DNA of 64,000 nucleotides from Clavelina lepadiformis (GCF_947623445.1 NC_135246.1:10213856-10277855); one strand, 5' to 3'. Positions 1 to 8,368 are shown, counted from the first letter of the stretch. Made by a program: numbers and translations. Notes: generated by a model from the sequence alone, not told the origin.

Positions 1-70
1 CCCAGACCGGGAATCGAACCCGGGCCGCCTGGGTGAAAGCCAGGAATCCTGACCACTAGACCATCTGGGA
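1..70 (-). tRNA. tRNA-Glu (UUC), unit 1, cut by window edge
   Basis: Partial only: the discriminator base and the last acceptor base lie outside the window. Everything visible matches the complete unit 2 Glu gene. Anticodon TTC is at 35-37. Confidence 0.95.
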
Positions 71-97
71 GCGGCGATCGATCTTTATTTGATCCAG

Positions 98-107
98 TAA
101 ATATACT
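98..107 (-). promoter_or_regulatory. TATA-like element upstream of Glu, unit 1
   Basis: On the minus strand this reads AGTATATTTA, about 29 to 37 bp upstream of the Glu 5' end at 70. I saw it unchanged at the same distance in every unit. Plant and some animal and yeast tRNA genes use an AT-rich -30 element to help place TFIIIB. Since Glu leads the Glu-Gly pair, this is the natural promoter position. The role is inferred from position and constancy. Confidence 0.5.
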
Positions 108-295
108 TTGACTGAAATCCGGCTCAAGGGATCCTGACCCAATTTTTAAAAATTAGGCTTTTCAATGCAAAGTACATTTAACTAAGAAGCTACTGTCGTA
201 GAACCACTTCACGAGCCTCCATCAATATTCGCTTGCAACAAGATCTAGGCTAAGAATGCCTACATTCTCAGTTTGACAGAATTACAAAATAATAA

Positions 296-323
296 CAAAC
301 CAGCCCACGTCGACGTCACATGC
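296..323. other. Conserved 28-bp palindromic block, left arm, unit 1
   Basis: Identical to 761-788 although flanking parts of the arms have diverged. It holds the 10-bp palindrome ACGTCGACGT (307-316) and a CRE-like half GACGTCA. Rare changes elsewhere: caaactag in the left arm of units 32, 36, 39, 43 and 44, and cacaccag in the right arm of units 27 and 28; none touches the palindrome. Function unknown. Confidence 0.6.
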
Positions 324-461
324 ACATTGCACTTCGACATTTTTCATCCAGTAGATATGACGCATTGGTTGCGAAATCGTCATAAACACAATGTTTCCAG
401 CTGAAAAATGTGTTCCTAATGCGAACTGACACCTCAACAAAACAAAGTGAACGAAATTAGT

Positions 462-494
462 TGCCTCGACACGCGATTGAACCAGGGACCATTG
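462..494 (-). pseudogene. Relic tRNA-Phe 3' end, unit 1
   Basis: On the minus strand this is the 3' acceptor strand (TCGAGGC plus A) and T arm of tRNA-Phe, with a diverged outer T stem and base 61 changed from C to G, and nothing recognisable of the 5' half. Its B-box-like core GGTTCAATC remains but there is no A box, so it cannot make a tRNA. It could still bind TFIIIC weakly. The relic recurs in every unit, starting 464 bp to the left of the Phe gene. Confidence 0.8.
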
Positions 495-760
495 AACATT
501 AAACCAAGAAGCTACTATCGCAAAACTACATCACGAGCCTTCCTCAATTTTGGCTTGCAACGATATATAGGCTAGGAATGCCTACATTCTTAGTTTGGAC
601 AGAATCATTTTACTAAAATTTATAAAACAACCACCTAAACTTTACAGCATGTTTTGAGAGTAAAAGTTTCCGATAACTAATCCACGGAAAACAAATATGC
701 GACTTCTAAATAATTTACAGCTTAGCCTGGACCTGCAATACGCTATCGCCAAAACCATAT

Positions 761-788
761 CAAACCAGCCCACGTCGACGTCACATGC
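761..788. other. Conserved 28-bp palindromic block, right arm, unit 1
   Basis: Second copy of the block at 296-323; the palindrome is at 772-781, 465 bp from its partner. Confidence 0.6.
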
Positions 789-899
789 GCATTGGACTAC
801 AACATTTTTCGTATTTTTAATATCACGCATTGGTGGAGACCTCGTCACACATAAAATGTTCCCGCTTAAAATTGTGTTCCTAAAAGGAAATGACTTCTC

Positions 900-903
900 A
901 AAA
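900..903 (-). terminator. T4 terminator downstream of Phe, unit 1
   Basis: TTTT on the minus strand, 22 nt past the Phe 3' end; a second T4 lies at 882-885. T4 or longer is the usual RNA polymerase III stop. Seen in every unit, so the Ile-Phe transcript probably has a 3' trailer of about 25 nt. Confidence 0.75.
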
Positions 904-925
904 GAACGAAGTAATCGAAATTAGT

Positions 926-998
926 TGCCTCGACCCGGGATTGAACCAGGGACCTTTAGATCTTCAGTCTAACGCTCTCCCAACTGAGCTATCGAGGC
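926..998 (-). tRNA. tRNA-Phe (GAA), unit 1 (reference copy)
   Basis: Carries phenylalanine to UUU and UUC codons. It is 73 nt and folds as a full cloverleaf: acceptor GCCTCGA/TCGAGGC, D arm GCTC-AGTTGGGA-GAGC, anticodon arm TTAGA-CTGAAGA-TCTAA with anticodon GAA at 963-965, variable AGGTC, T arm CCTGG-TTCAATC-CCGGG, discriminator A. G20 and A73, identity bases for yeast PheRS together with the anticodon, are present. There is no intron and no encoded CCA. It lies 6 bp downstream of Ile with no T-run between, so it is probably the second gene of a dicistronic transcript. Confidence 0.97.
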
Positions 999-1004
999 AA
1001 GCTT

Positions 1005-1078
1005 TGGCCAATACGGGGCTCGAACCCGCGAATTTCGCGTTATTAGCACGACGCTCTAACCAACTGAGCTAATCGGCC
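1005..1078 (-). tRNA. tRNA-Ile (AAU), unit 1, T46 variant
   Basis: Decodes isoleucine; A34 of the AAU anticodon (1042-1044) is expected to be edited to inosine, the eukaryotic pattern. It is 74 nt with a full cloverleaf and no intron. Here and in units 2 and 3 the variable loop is AATTC, whereas units 4-45 have ATGTC, so position 46 is T instead of G. G46 normally joins a base triple with the D stem (13-22-46), so folding may be weaker. It leads the Ile-Phe pair. Confidence 0.93.
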
Positions 1079-1104
1079 TCGATTGTTTGGGGTCCAAAAC
1101 AACG

Positions 1105-1112
1105 ATTAATTT
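1105..1112 (-). promoter_or_regulatory. AT-rich -30 element upstream of Ile, unit 1
   Basis: AAATTAAT on the minus strand, about 27-34 bp upstream of the Ile 5' end. One change is seen in the array: units 29, 33, 34, 36, 40, 41 and 44 read gattagttt instead of gattaattt. Placement resembles the element upstream of Glu; function is inferred. Confidence 0.35.
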
Positions 1113-1324
1113 CACCATTATTCCGACTTTGAAATTTTTGTTTTATTGAAGAATTTTCTGGCAAATTGAGAATTTTTCTTTCAGCAATCCATTTCTCTAA
1201 GTTATCACGGCATATACCTCCCTATTAACGAACAACAATCCTTATTCTTCAAAACATTTTTGTCATCAAAGCGAAAATACACTTTCTGGGCACTCACACG
1301 AAAGGTTATCCAGGTAATGTTAAG

Positions 1325-1328
1325 AAAA
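1325..1328 (-). terminator. T4 terminator directly after Gly, unit 1
   Basis: TTTT on the minus strand touches the Gly discriminator base, an ideal RNA polymerase III stop for the Glu-Gly pair. It is present in 38 of the 44 visible Gly genes and reduced to T3 in units 26, 27, 28, 29, 31 and 38. A back-up T4 lies about 51 nt further on (1274-1277). Confidence 0.85.
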
Positions 1329-1399
1329 TGCATTGACCGGGAATCGAACCCGGGCCTCCCGCGTGGCAGGCGAGAATTCTACCACTGAACCATCAATGC
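1329..1399 (-). tRNA. tRNA-Gly (GCC), unit 1 (reference copy)
   Basis: Carries glycine to GGC and GGU codons. It is 71 nt: acceptor GCATTGA/TCAATGC, D arm GTTC-AGTGGTA-GAAT, anticodon arm CTCGC-CTGCCAC-GCGGG with anticodon GCC at 1365-1367, variable AGGC, T arm CCGGG-TTCGATT-CCCGG, discriminator A. The body is close to vertebrate Gly(GCC), differing mostly in the acceptor stem. It sits 7 bp downstream of the next unit's Glu with no T-run between, and is followed at once by T4, so it is likely the second gene of a Glu-Gly transcript. Confidence 0.97.
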
Positions 1400-1406
1400 A
1401 TGCACT

Positions 1407-1478
1407 TTCCCAGACCGGGAATCGAACCCGGGCCGCCTGGGTGAAAGCCAGGAATCCTGACCACTAGACCATCTGGGA
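1407..1478 (-). tRNA. tRNA-Glu (UUC), unit 2 (reference copy)
   Basis: Carries glutamate to GAA and GAG codons. It is 72 nt: acceptor TCCCAGA/TCTGGGA, D arm with GGTCTAGTGGTCAGGAT as A box, anticodon arm around CTTTCAC with anticodon TTC, T arm CCGGG-TTCGATT-CCCGG (B box intact), discriminator A, no intron, no CCA. It leads the pair with Gly of unit 1, 7 bp downstream, and has a TATA-like stretch at about -30. Confidence 0.97.
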
Positions 1479-2333
1479 GCGGCGATCGATCTTTATTTGA
1501 TCCAGTAAATATACTTTGACTGAAATCCGGCTCAAGGGATCCTGACCCAATTTTTAAAAAATAGGCTTTTCAATGCAAAGTACATTTAACTAAGAAGCTA
1601 CTGTCGTAGAACCACTTCACGAGCCTCCATCAATATTCGCTTGCAACAAGATCTAGGCTAAGAATGCCTACATTCTCAGTTTGACAGAATTACAAAATAA
1701 TAACAAACCAGCCCACGTCGACGTCACATGCACATTGCACTTCGACATTTTTCATCCAGTAGATATGACGCATTGGTTGCGAAATCGTCATAAACACAAT
1801 GTTTCCAGCTGAAAAATGTGTTCCTAATGCGAACTGACACCTCAACAAAACAAAGTGAACGAAATTAGTTGCCTCGACACGCGATTGAACCAGGGACCAT
1901 TGAACATTAAACCAAGAAGCTACTATCGCAAAACTACATCACGAGCCTTCCTCAATTTTGGCTTGCAACGATATATAGGCTAGGAATGCCTACATTCTTA
2001 GTTTGGACAGAATCATTTTACTAAAATTTATAAAACAACCACCTAAACTTTACAGCATGTTTTGAGAGTAAAAGTTTCCGATAACTAATCCACGGAAAAC
2101 AAATATGCGACTTCTAAATAATTTACAGCTTAGCCTGGACCTGCAATACGCTATCGCCAAAACCATATCAAACCAGCCCACGTCGACGTCACATGCGCAT
2201 TGGACTACAACATTTTTCGTATTTTTAATATCACGCATTGGTGGAGACCTCGTCACACATAAAATGTTCCCGCTTAAAATTGTGTTCCTAAAAGGAAATG
2301 ACTTCTCAAAAGAACGAAGTAATCGAAATTAGT

Positions 2334-2406
2334 TGCCTCGACCCGGGATTGAACCAGGGACCTTTAGATCTTCAGTCTAACGCTCTCCCAACTGAGCTAT
2401 CGAGGC
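2334..2406 (-). tRNA. tRNA-Phe (GAA), unit 2
   Basis: Same as unit 1 Phe. Confidence 0.96.
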
Positions 2407-2412
2407 AAGCTT

Positions 2413-2486
2413 TGGCCAATACGGGGCTCGAACCCGCGAATTTCGCGTTATTAGCACGACGCTCTAACCAACTGAGCTAATCGGCC
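2413..2486 (-). tRNA. tRNA-Ile (AAU), unit 2, T46 variant
   Basis: Same as unit 1 Ile, with T46. Confidence 0.93.
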
Positions 2487-2736
2487 TCGATTGTTTGGGG
2501 TCCAAAACAACGATTAATTTCACCATTATTCCGACTTTGAAATTTTTGTTTTATTGAAGAATTTTCTGGCAAATTGAGAATTTTTCTTTCAGCAATCCAT
2601 TTCTCTAAGTTATCACGGCATATACCTCCCTATTAACGAACAACAATCCTTATTCTTCAAAACATTTTTGTCATCAAAGCGAAAATACACTTTCTGGGCA
2701 CTCACACGAAAGGTTATCCAGGTAATGTTAAGAAAA

Positions 2737-2807
2737 TGCATTGACCGGGAATCGAACCCGGGCCTCCCGCGTGGCAGGCGAGAATTCTACCACTGAACCA
2801 TCAATGC
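2737..2807 (-). tRNA. tRNA-Gly (GCC), unit 2
   Basis: Same as unit 1 Gly. Confidence 0.96.
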
Positions 2808-2814
2808 ATGCACT

Positions 2815-2886
2815 TTCCCAGACCGGGAATCGAACCCGGGCCGCCTGGGTGAAAGCCAGGAATCCTGACCACTAGACCATCTGGGA
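2815..2886 (-). tRNA. tRNA-Glu (UUC), unit 3
   Basis: Same as unit 2 Glu. Confidence 0.96.
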
Positions 2887-3741
2887 GCGGCGATCGATCT
2901 TTATTTGATCCAGTAAATATACTTTGACTGAAATCCGGCTCAAGGGATCCTGACCCAATTTTTAAAAAATAGGCTTTTCAATGCAAAGTACATTTAACTA
3001 AGAAGCTACTGTCGTAGAACCACTTCACGAGCCTCCATCAATATTCGCTTGCAACAAGATCTAGGCTAAGAATGCCTACATTCTCAGTTTGACAGAATTA
3101 CAAAATAATAACAAACCAGCCCACGTCGACGTCACATGCACATTGCACTTCGACATTTTTCATCCAGTAGATATGACGCATTGGTTGCGAAATCGTCATA
3201 AACACAATGTTTCCAGCTGAAAAATGTGTTCCTAATGCGAACTGACACCTCAACAAAACAAAGTGAACGAAATTAGTTGCCTCGACACGCGATTGAACCA
3301 GGGACCATTGAACATTAAACCAAGAAGCTACTATCGCAAAACTACATCACGAGCCTTCCTCAATTTTGGCTTGCAACGATATATAGGCTAGGAATGCCTA
3401 CATTCTTAGTTTGGACAGAATCATTTTACTAAAATTTATAAAACAACCACCTAAACTTTACAGCATGTTTTGAGAGTAAAAGTTTCCGATAACTAATCCA
3501 CGGAAAACAAATATGCGACTTCTAAATAATTTACAGCTTAGCCTGGACCTGCAATACGCTATCGCCAAAACCATATCAAACCAGCCCACGTCGACGTCAC
3601 ATGCGCATTGGACTACAACATTTTTCGTATTTTTAATATCACGCATTGGTGGAGACCTCGTCACACATAAAATGTTCCCGCTTAAAATTGTGTTCCTAAA
3701 AGGAAATGACTTCTCAAAAGAACGAAGTAATCGAAATTAGT

Positions 3742-3814
3742 TGCCTCGACCCGGGATTGAACCAGGGACCTTTAGATCTTCAGTCTAACGCTCTCCCAAC
3801 TGAGCTATCGAGGC
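3742..3814 (-). tRNA. tRNA-Phe (GAA), unit 3
   Basis: Same as unit 1 Phe. Confidence 0.96.
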
Positions 3815-3820
3815 AAGCTT

Positions 3821-3894
3821 TGGCCAATACGGGGCTCGAACCCGCGAATTTCGCGTTATTAGCACGACGCTCTAACCAACTGAGCTAATCGGCC
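3821..3894 (-). tRNA. tRNA-Ile (AAU), unit 3, T46 variant
   Basis: Same as unit 1 Ile, with T46; the last unit to carry it. Confidence 0.93.
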
Positions 3895-4144
3895 TCGATT
3901 GTTTGGGGTCCAAAACAACGATTAATTTCACCATTATTCCGACTTTGAAATTTTTGTTTTATTGAAGAATTTTCTGGCAAATTGAGAATTTTTCTTTCAG
4001 CAATCCATTTCTCTAAGTTATCAAGGCATATACCTCCCTATTAACGAACAACAATCCTTATTCTTCAAAACATTTTTGTCATCAAAGCGAAAATACACTT
4101 TCTGGGCACTCACACGAAAGGTTATCCAGGTAATGTTAAGAAAA

Positions 4145-4215
4145 TGCATTGACCGGGAATCGAACCCGGGCCTCCCGCGTGGCAGGCGAGAATTCTACCA
4201 CTGAACCATCAATGC
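4145..4215 (-). tRNA. tRNA-Gly (GCC), unit 3
   Basis: Same as unit 1 Gly. Confidence 0.96.
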
Positions 4216-4222
4216 ATGCACT

Positions 4223-4294
4223 TTCCCAGACCGGGAATCGAACCCGGGCCGCCTGGGTGAAAGCCAGGAATCCTGACCACTAGACCATCTGGGA
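4223..4294 (-). tRNA. tRNA-Glu (UUC), unit 4
   Basis: Same as unit 2 Glu. Confidence 0.96.
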
Positions 4295-5149
4295 GCGGCG
4301 ATCGATCTTTATTTGATCCAGTAAATATACTTTGACTAAAATCCGGCTCAAGGGATCATGATCCAATTTTAAAAAAATAGGCTTTTCAATGCAAGTACAT
4401 TTAACTAAGAAGCTACTGTCGTAGAACCACTTCACGAGCCTCCATCAATATTCGCTTGCAACGAGATCTAGCCTAAGAATGCCTACATTCTCAGTTTGAC
4501 AGAATTACAAAATAATAACAAACCAGCCCACGTCGACGTCACATGCACATTGCACTTCGACATTTTTCATCCAGTAGATATGACGCATTGGTTGCGAAAT
4601 CGTCATAAACACAGTGTTTCCAGCTGAAAAAATATGTTCCTAATGCGAACTGACACCTCAACAAAACAAAGTGAACGAAATTAGTTGCCTCGACACGCGA
4701 TTGAACCAGGGACCATTGAACATTAAACCAAGAAGCTACTATCGCAAAACTACATCACGAGCCTTCCTCGATTTTGGCTTGCAACGATATATAGGCTAGG
4801 AATGCCTACATTCTTAGTTTGGACAGAATCATTTTACTAAAATTTATAAAACAACCACCTAAACTTTACAGCATGTTTTGAGAGTAAAAGTTTCGGACAA
4901 CTAATCCACGGAAAACAAATATGCGACTTCTAAATAATTTACAGCTTAGCCTGGACCTGCAATACGCTATCGCCAAAACCATATCAAACCAGCCCACGTC
5001 GACGTCACATGCGCATTGGACTGCAACATTTTTCGTCTTTTTAATATCACGCATTGGTGGAGACCTCGTCACACATAAAATGTTCCCGCTTAAAATTGTG
5101 TTCCTAAAAGGAAATGACTTCTCAAAAGAACGAAGTAATCGAAATTAGT

Positions 5150-5222
5150 TGCCTCGACCCGGGATTGAACCAGGGACCTTTAGATCTTCAGTCTAACGCT
5201 CTCCCAACTGAGCTATCGAGGC
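5150..5222 (-). tRNA. tRNA-Phe (GAA), unit 4
   Basis: Same as unit 1 Phe. Confidence 0.96.
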
Positions 5223-5228
5223 AAGCTT

Positions 5229-5302
5229 TGGCCAATACGGGGCTCGAACCCGCGACATTCGCGTTATTAGCACGACGCTCTAACCAACTGAGCTAATCGG
5301 CC
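5229..5302 (-). tRNA. tRNA-Ile (AAU), unit 4 (reference copy)
   Basis: Majority form of the Ile gene, 74 nt: acceptor GGCCGAT/ATTGGCC with one G5-U68 wobble, D arm GCTC-AGTTGGTTA-GAGC, anticodon arm TCGTG-CTAATAA-CGCGA, variable ATGTC with G46, T arm GCGGG-TTCGAGC-CCCGT, discriminator A. A and B boxes are intact. Confidence 0.97.
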
Positions 5303-5552
5303 TCGATTGTTTGGGGTCCAAAACAACGATTAATTTCACCATTATTCCGACTTTGAAATTTTTGTTTTATTGAAGAATTTTCTGGCAAATTGAGAATTTT
5401 TCTTTCAGCAATCCATTTCTCTAAGTTATCACGGCATATACCTCCCTATTAACGAACAACAATCCTTATTCTTCAAAACATTTTTGTCATCAAAGCGAAA
5501 ATACACTTTCTGGGCACTCACACGAAAGGTTATCCAGGTAATGTTAAGAAAA

Positions 5553-5623
5553 TGCATTGACCGGGAATCGAACCCGGGCCTCCCGCGTGGCAGGCGAGAA
5601 TTCTACCACTGAACCATCAATGC
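5553..5623 (-). tRNA. tRNA-Gly (GCC), unit 4
   Basis: Same as unit 1 Gly. Confidence 0.96.
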
Positions 5624-5630
5624 ATGCACT

Positions 5631-5702
5631 TTCCCAGACCGGGAATCGAACCCGGGCCGCCTGGGTGAAAGCCAGGAATCCTGACCACTAGACCATCTGG
5701 GA
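5631..5702 (-). tRNA. tRNA-Glu (UUC), unit 5
   Basis: Same as unit 2 Glu. Confidence 0.96.
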
Positions 5703-6557
5703 GCGGCGATCGATCTTTATTTGATCCAGTAAATATACTTTGACTGAAATCCGGCTCAAGGGATCATGACCCAATTTTTAAAAAATAGGCTTTTCAATGC
5801 AAAGTACATTTAACTAAGAAGCTACTGTCGTAGAACCACTTCACGAGCCTCCATCAATATTCGCTTGCAACAAGATCTAGGCTAAGAATGCCTACATTCT
5901 CAGTTTGACAGAATTACAAAATAATAACAAACCAGCCCACGTCGACGTCACATGCACATTGCACTTCGACATTTTTCATCCAGTAGATATGACGCATTGG
6001 TTGCGAAATCGTCATAAACACAATGTTTCCAGCTGAAAAATGTGTTCCTAATGCGAACTGACACCTCAACAAAACAAAGTGAACGAAATTAGTTGCCTCG
6101 ACACGCGATTGAACCAGGGACCATTGAACATTAAACCAAGAAGCTACTATCGCAAAACTACATCACGAGCCTTCCTCAATTTTGGCTTGCAACGATATAT
6201 AGGCTAGGAATGCCTACATTCTTAGTTTGGACAGAATCATTTTACTAAAATTTATAAAACAACCACCTAAACTTTACAGCATGTTTTGAGAGTAAAAGTT
6301 TCGGACAACTAATCCACGGAAAACAAATATGCGACTTCTAAATAATTTACAACTTAGCCTGGACCTGCAATACGCTATCGCCAAAACCATATCAAACCAG
6401 CCCACGTCGACGTCACATGCGCATTGGACTGCAACATTTTTCGTCTTTTTAATATCACGCATTGGTGGAGACCTCGTCACACATAAAATGTTCCCGCTTA
6501 AAATTGTGTTCCTAAAAGGAAATGACTTCTCAAAAGAACGAAGTAATCGAAATTAGT

Positions 6558-6630
6558 TGCCTCGACCCGGGATTGAACCAGGGACCTTTAGATCTTCAGT
6601 CTAACGCTCTGCCAACTGAGCTATCGAGGC
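6558..6630 (-). tRNA. tRNA-Phe (GAA), unit 5, C20 variant
   Basis: As unit 1 Phe except position 20 in the D loop is C instead of G (base 6611). G20 is a charging identity base for yeast PheRS, so aminoacylation may be reduced. Folding is otherwise intact. Confidence 0.94.
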
Positions 6631-6636
6631 AAGCTT

Positions 6637-6710
6637 TGGCCAATACGGGGCTCGAACCCGCGACATTCGCGTTATTAGCACGACGCTCTAACCAACTGAG
6701 CTAATCGGCC
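6637..6710 (-). tRNA. tRNA-Ile (AAU), unit 5
   Basis: Same as unit 4 Ile. Confidence 0.96.
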
Positions 6711-6960
6711 TCGATTGTTTTGGGTCCAAAACAACGATTAATTTCACCATTATTCCGACTTTGAAATTTTTGTTTTATTGAAGAATTTTCTGGCAAATTG
6801 AGAATTTTTCTTTCAGCAATCCATTTCTCTAAGTTATCACGGCATATACCTCCCTATTAACGAACAACAATCCTTATTCTTCAAAACATTTTTGTCATCA
6901 AAGCGAAAATACACTTTCTGGGCACTCACACGAAAGGTTATCCAGGTAATGTTAAGAAAA

Positions 6961-7031
6961 TGCATTGACCGGGAATCGAACCCGGGCCTCCCGCGTGGCA
7001 GGCGAGAATTCTACCACTGAACCATCAATGC
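6961..7031 (-). tRNA. tRNA-Gly (GCC), unit 5
   Basis: Same as unit 1 Gly. Confidence 0.96.
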
Positions 7032-7038
7032 ATGCACT

Positions 7039-7110
7039 TTCCCAGACCGGGAATCGAACCCGGGCCGCCTGGGTGAAAGCCAGGAATCCTGACCACTAGA
7101 CCATCTGGGA
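7039..7110 (-). tRNA. tRNA-Glu (UUC), unit 6
   Basis: Same as unit 2 Glu. Confidence 0.96.
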
Positions 7111-7965
7111 GCGGCGATCGATCTTTATTTGATCCAGTAAATATACTTTGACTGAAATCCGGCTCAAGGGATCCTGACCCAATTTTTAAAAAATAGGCTT
7201 TTCAATGCAAAGTACATTTAACTAAGAAGCTACTGTCGTAGAACCACTTCACGAGCCTCCATCAATATTCGCTTGCAACAAGATCTAGGCTAAGAATGCC
7301 TACATTCTCAGTTTGACAGAATTACAAAATAATAACAAACCAGCCCACGTCGACGTCACATGCACATTGCACTTCGACATTTTTCATCCAGTAGTTATGA
7401 CGCATTGGTTGCGAAATCGTCATAAACACAATGTTTCCAGCTGAAAAATGTGTTCCTAATGCGAACTGACACCTCAACAAAACAAAGTGAACGAAATTAG
7501 TTGCCTCGACACGCGATTGAACCAGGGACCATTGAACATTAAACCAAGAAGCTACTATCGCAAAACTACATCACGAGCCTTCCTCAATTTTGGCTTGCAA
7601 CGATATATAGGCTAGGAATGCCTACATTCTTAGTTTGGACAGAATCATTTTACTAAAATTTATAAAACAACCACCTAAACTTTACAGCATGTTTTGAGAG
7701 TAAAAGTTTCCGATAACTAATCCACGGAAAACAAATATGCGACTTCTAAATAATTTACAGCTTAGCCTGGACCTGCAATACGCTATCGCCAAAACCATAT
7801 CAAACCAGCCCACGTCGACGTCACATGCGCATTGGACTACAACATTTTTCGTATTTTTAATATCACGCATTGGTGGAGACCTCGTCACACATAAAATGTT
7901 CCCGCTTAAAATTGTGTTCCTAAAAGGAAATGACTTCTCAAAAGAACGAAGTAATCGAAATTAGT

Positions 7966-8038
7966 TGCCTCGACCCGGGATTGAACCAGGGACCTTTAGA
8001 TCTTCAGTCTAACGCTCTCCCAACTGAGCTATCGAGGC
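7966..8038 (-). tRNA. tRNA-Phe (GAA), unit 6
   Basis: Same as unit 1 Phe. Confidence 0.96.
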
Positions 8039-8044
8039 AAGCTT

Positions 8045-8118
8045 TGGCCAATACGGGGCTCGAACCCGCGACATTCGCGTTATTAGCACGACGCTCTAAC
8101 CAACTGAGCTAATCGGCC
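8045..8118 (-). tRNA. tRNA-Ile (AAU), unit 6
   Basis: Same as unit 4 Ile. Confidence 0.96.
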
Positions 8119-8368
8119 TCGATTGTTTGGGGTCCAAAACAACGATTAATTTCACCATTATTCCGACTTTGAAATTTTTGTTTTATTGAAGAATTTTCTG
8201 GCAAATTGAGAATTTTTCTTTCAGCAATCCATTTCTCTAAGTTATCACGGCATATACCTCCCTATTAACGAACAACAATCCTTATTCTTCAAAACATTTT
8301 TGTCATCAAAGCGAAAATACACTTTCTGGGCACTCACACGAAAGGTTATCCAGGTAATGTTAAGAAAA

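Larger units (their letters stand above)
174..495. repeat. Internal duplication, left arm, unit 1
   Basis: Shares with the right arm, in the same order, taagaagctact, cacgagcct, cttgcaac, aatgcctacattct, the 28-bp block around 307-316, a fading middle part, and gaaattagttgcctcgac followed by a tRNA-Phe T arm. Early offset is 322 bp and later offset 464-465 bp because of extra sequence in the right arm. It is inferred to be an old duplicate of tRNA-Phe plus its 3' flank. Confidence 0.85.
71..925. other. Long spacer between Glu and Phe, unit 1 (855 bp)
   Basis: No coding gene seen. Contents: the 5' flank of Glu with a TATA-like stretch (71-about 170); left arm of an internal duplication (about 174-495) that ends in a tRNA-Phe relic; right arm (about 496 into the Phe gene at 926). 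The right arm has roughly 140 bp, about 615-757, absent from the left arm. Both arms hold an identical 28-bp block (296-323 and 761-788) with the palindrome ACGTCGACGT. Frames of 68 codons (642-848, minus) and 75 codons (697-924, plus) overlap each other here and are judged chance frames. The same spacer recurs in every unit. Confidence 0.85.
496..965. repeat. Internal duplication, right arm, unit 1
   Basis: Counterpart of the left arm; runs into the intact tRNA-Phe gene (926-998). Similarity is strong at about 496-612 and from 758 on. The stretch at about 615-757 has no partner in the left arm, so it was inserted here or lost there. Confidence 0.85.
1079..1328. other. Short spacer between Ile and Gly, unit 1 (250 bp)
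   Basis: No gene seen. On the minus strand it holds the Gly 3' trailer signals at its right end and the 5' flank of Ile at its left end. An AT-rich AAATTAAT lies about 27-34 bp upstream of Ile (1105-1112), a possible -30 element. T-runs on the minus strand at 1274-1277 and 1096-1099 could act as back-up stops for read-through from Gly. The spacer recurs in all units. Confidence 0.8.
1..1406. repeat. Unit 1, class alpha
   Basis: Left edge of the window cuts 2 nt from its Glu gene. Class alpha marks: cctgaccc near 134, gcaaagtac, aatgtttcc, tttccgataac, actacaac and gtattttt. The Ile gene carries T46. It is the only unit reading aaaaattaggc near 150. Confidence 0.95.
1407..2814. repeat. Unit 2, class alpha
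   Basis: Same marks as unit 1 apart from the usual aaaaaataggc. Confidence 0.95.
2815..4222. repeat. Unit 3, class alpha
   Basis: As unit 2, with private change tatcaaggc (near 4020) for tatcacggc in the short spacer. Confidence 0.95.
4223..5630. repeat. Unit 4, class gamma
   Basis: Class gamma marks: catgatcc, gcaagtac (1 bp short), acgagatc, acagtgttt, aaaaaatatg (1 bp long), tttcggacaac, actgcaac, gtcttttt. Private: tgactaaaatcc, gatctagcc, cctcgatttt. Confidence 0.95.
5631..7038. repeat. Unit 5, alpha/gamma mosaic
   Basis: Left part alpha-like (catgaccc, gcaaagtac, aatgttt, aaaaatgtg); right part gamma-like (cggacaac, actgcaac). Private ttacaactt near 6348. Phe carries C20; the Ile flank reads gttttgggtcc. 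Confidence 0.95.

Noticed and set aside
304-788. Second hidden tRNA gene in the long spacer
   Set aside because: Apart from the Phe relic I found no matching acceptor strands or D arm.
642-848. A 68-codon minus-strand frame (MTRSPPMRDIK start) open in all units
   Set aside because: It repeats only because the unit repeats. Between classes it changes at amino-acid-altering sites (R/K, N/K, V/A, G/R, F/C), overlaps another frame antisense, and resembles no family I know.
697-924. A 75-codon plus-strand frame ending just before tRNA-Phe
   Set aside because: Overlaps the frame above on the other strand. Variants include T/A, N/H, L/F, F/L, F/I and S/L, with no bias to silent changes that I can see. 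Chance frame in spacer.
890-1072. A 60-codon plus-strand frame across Phe and Ile
   Set aside because: It is the antisense of two tRNA genes; strings such as DPGLNQGPLDLQSNALPTELS are a familiar false protein from tRNA-Phe. Unit 37 has an early stop in it.
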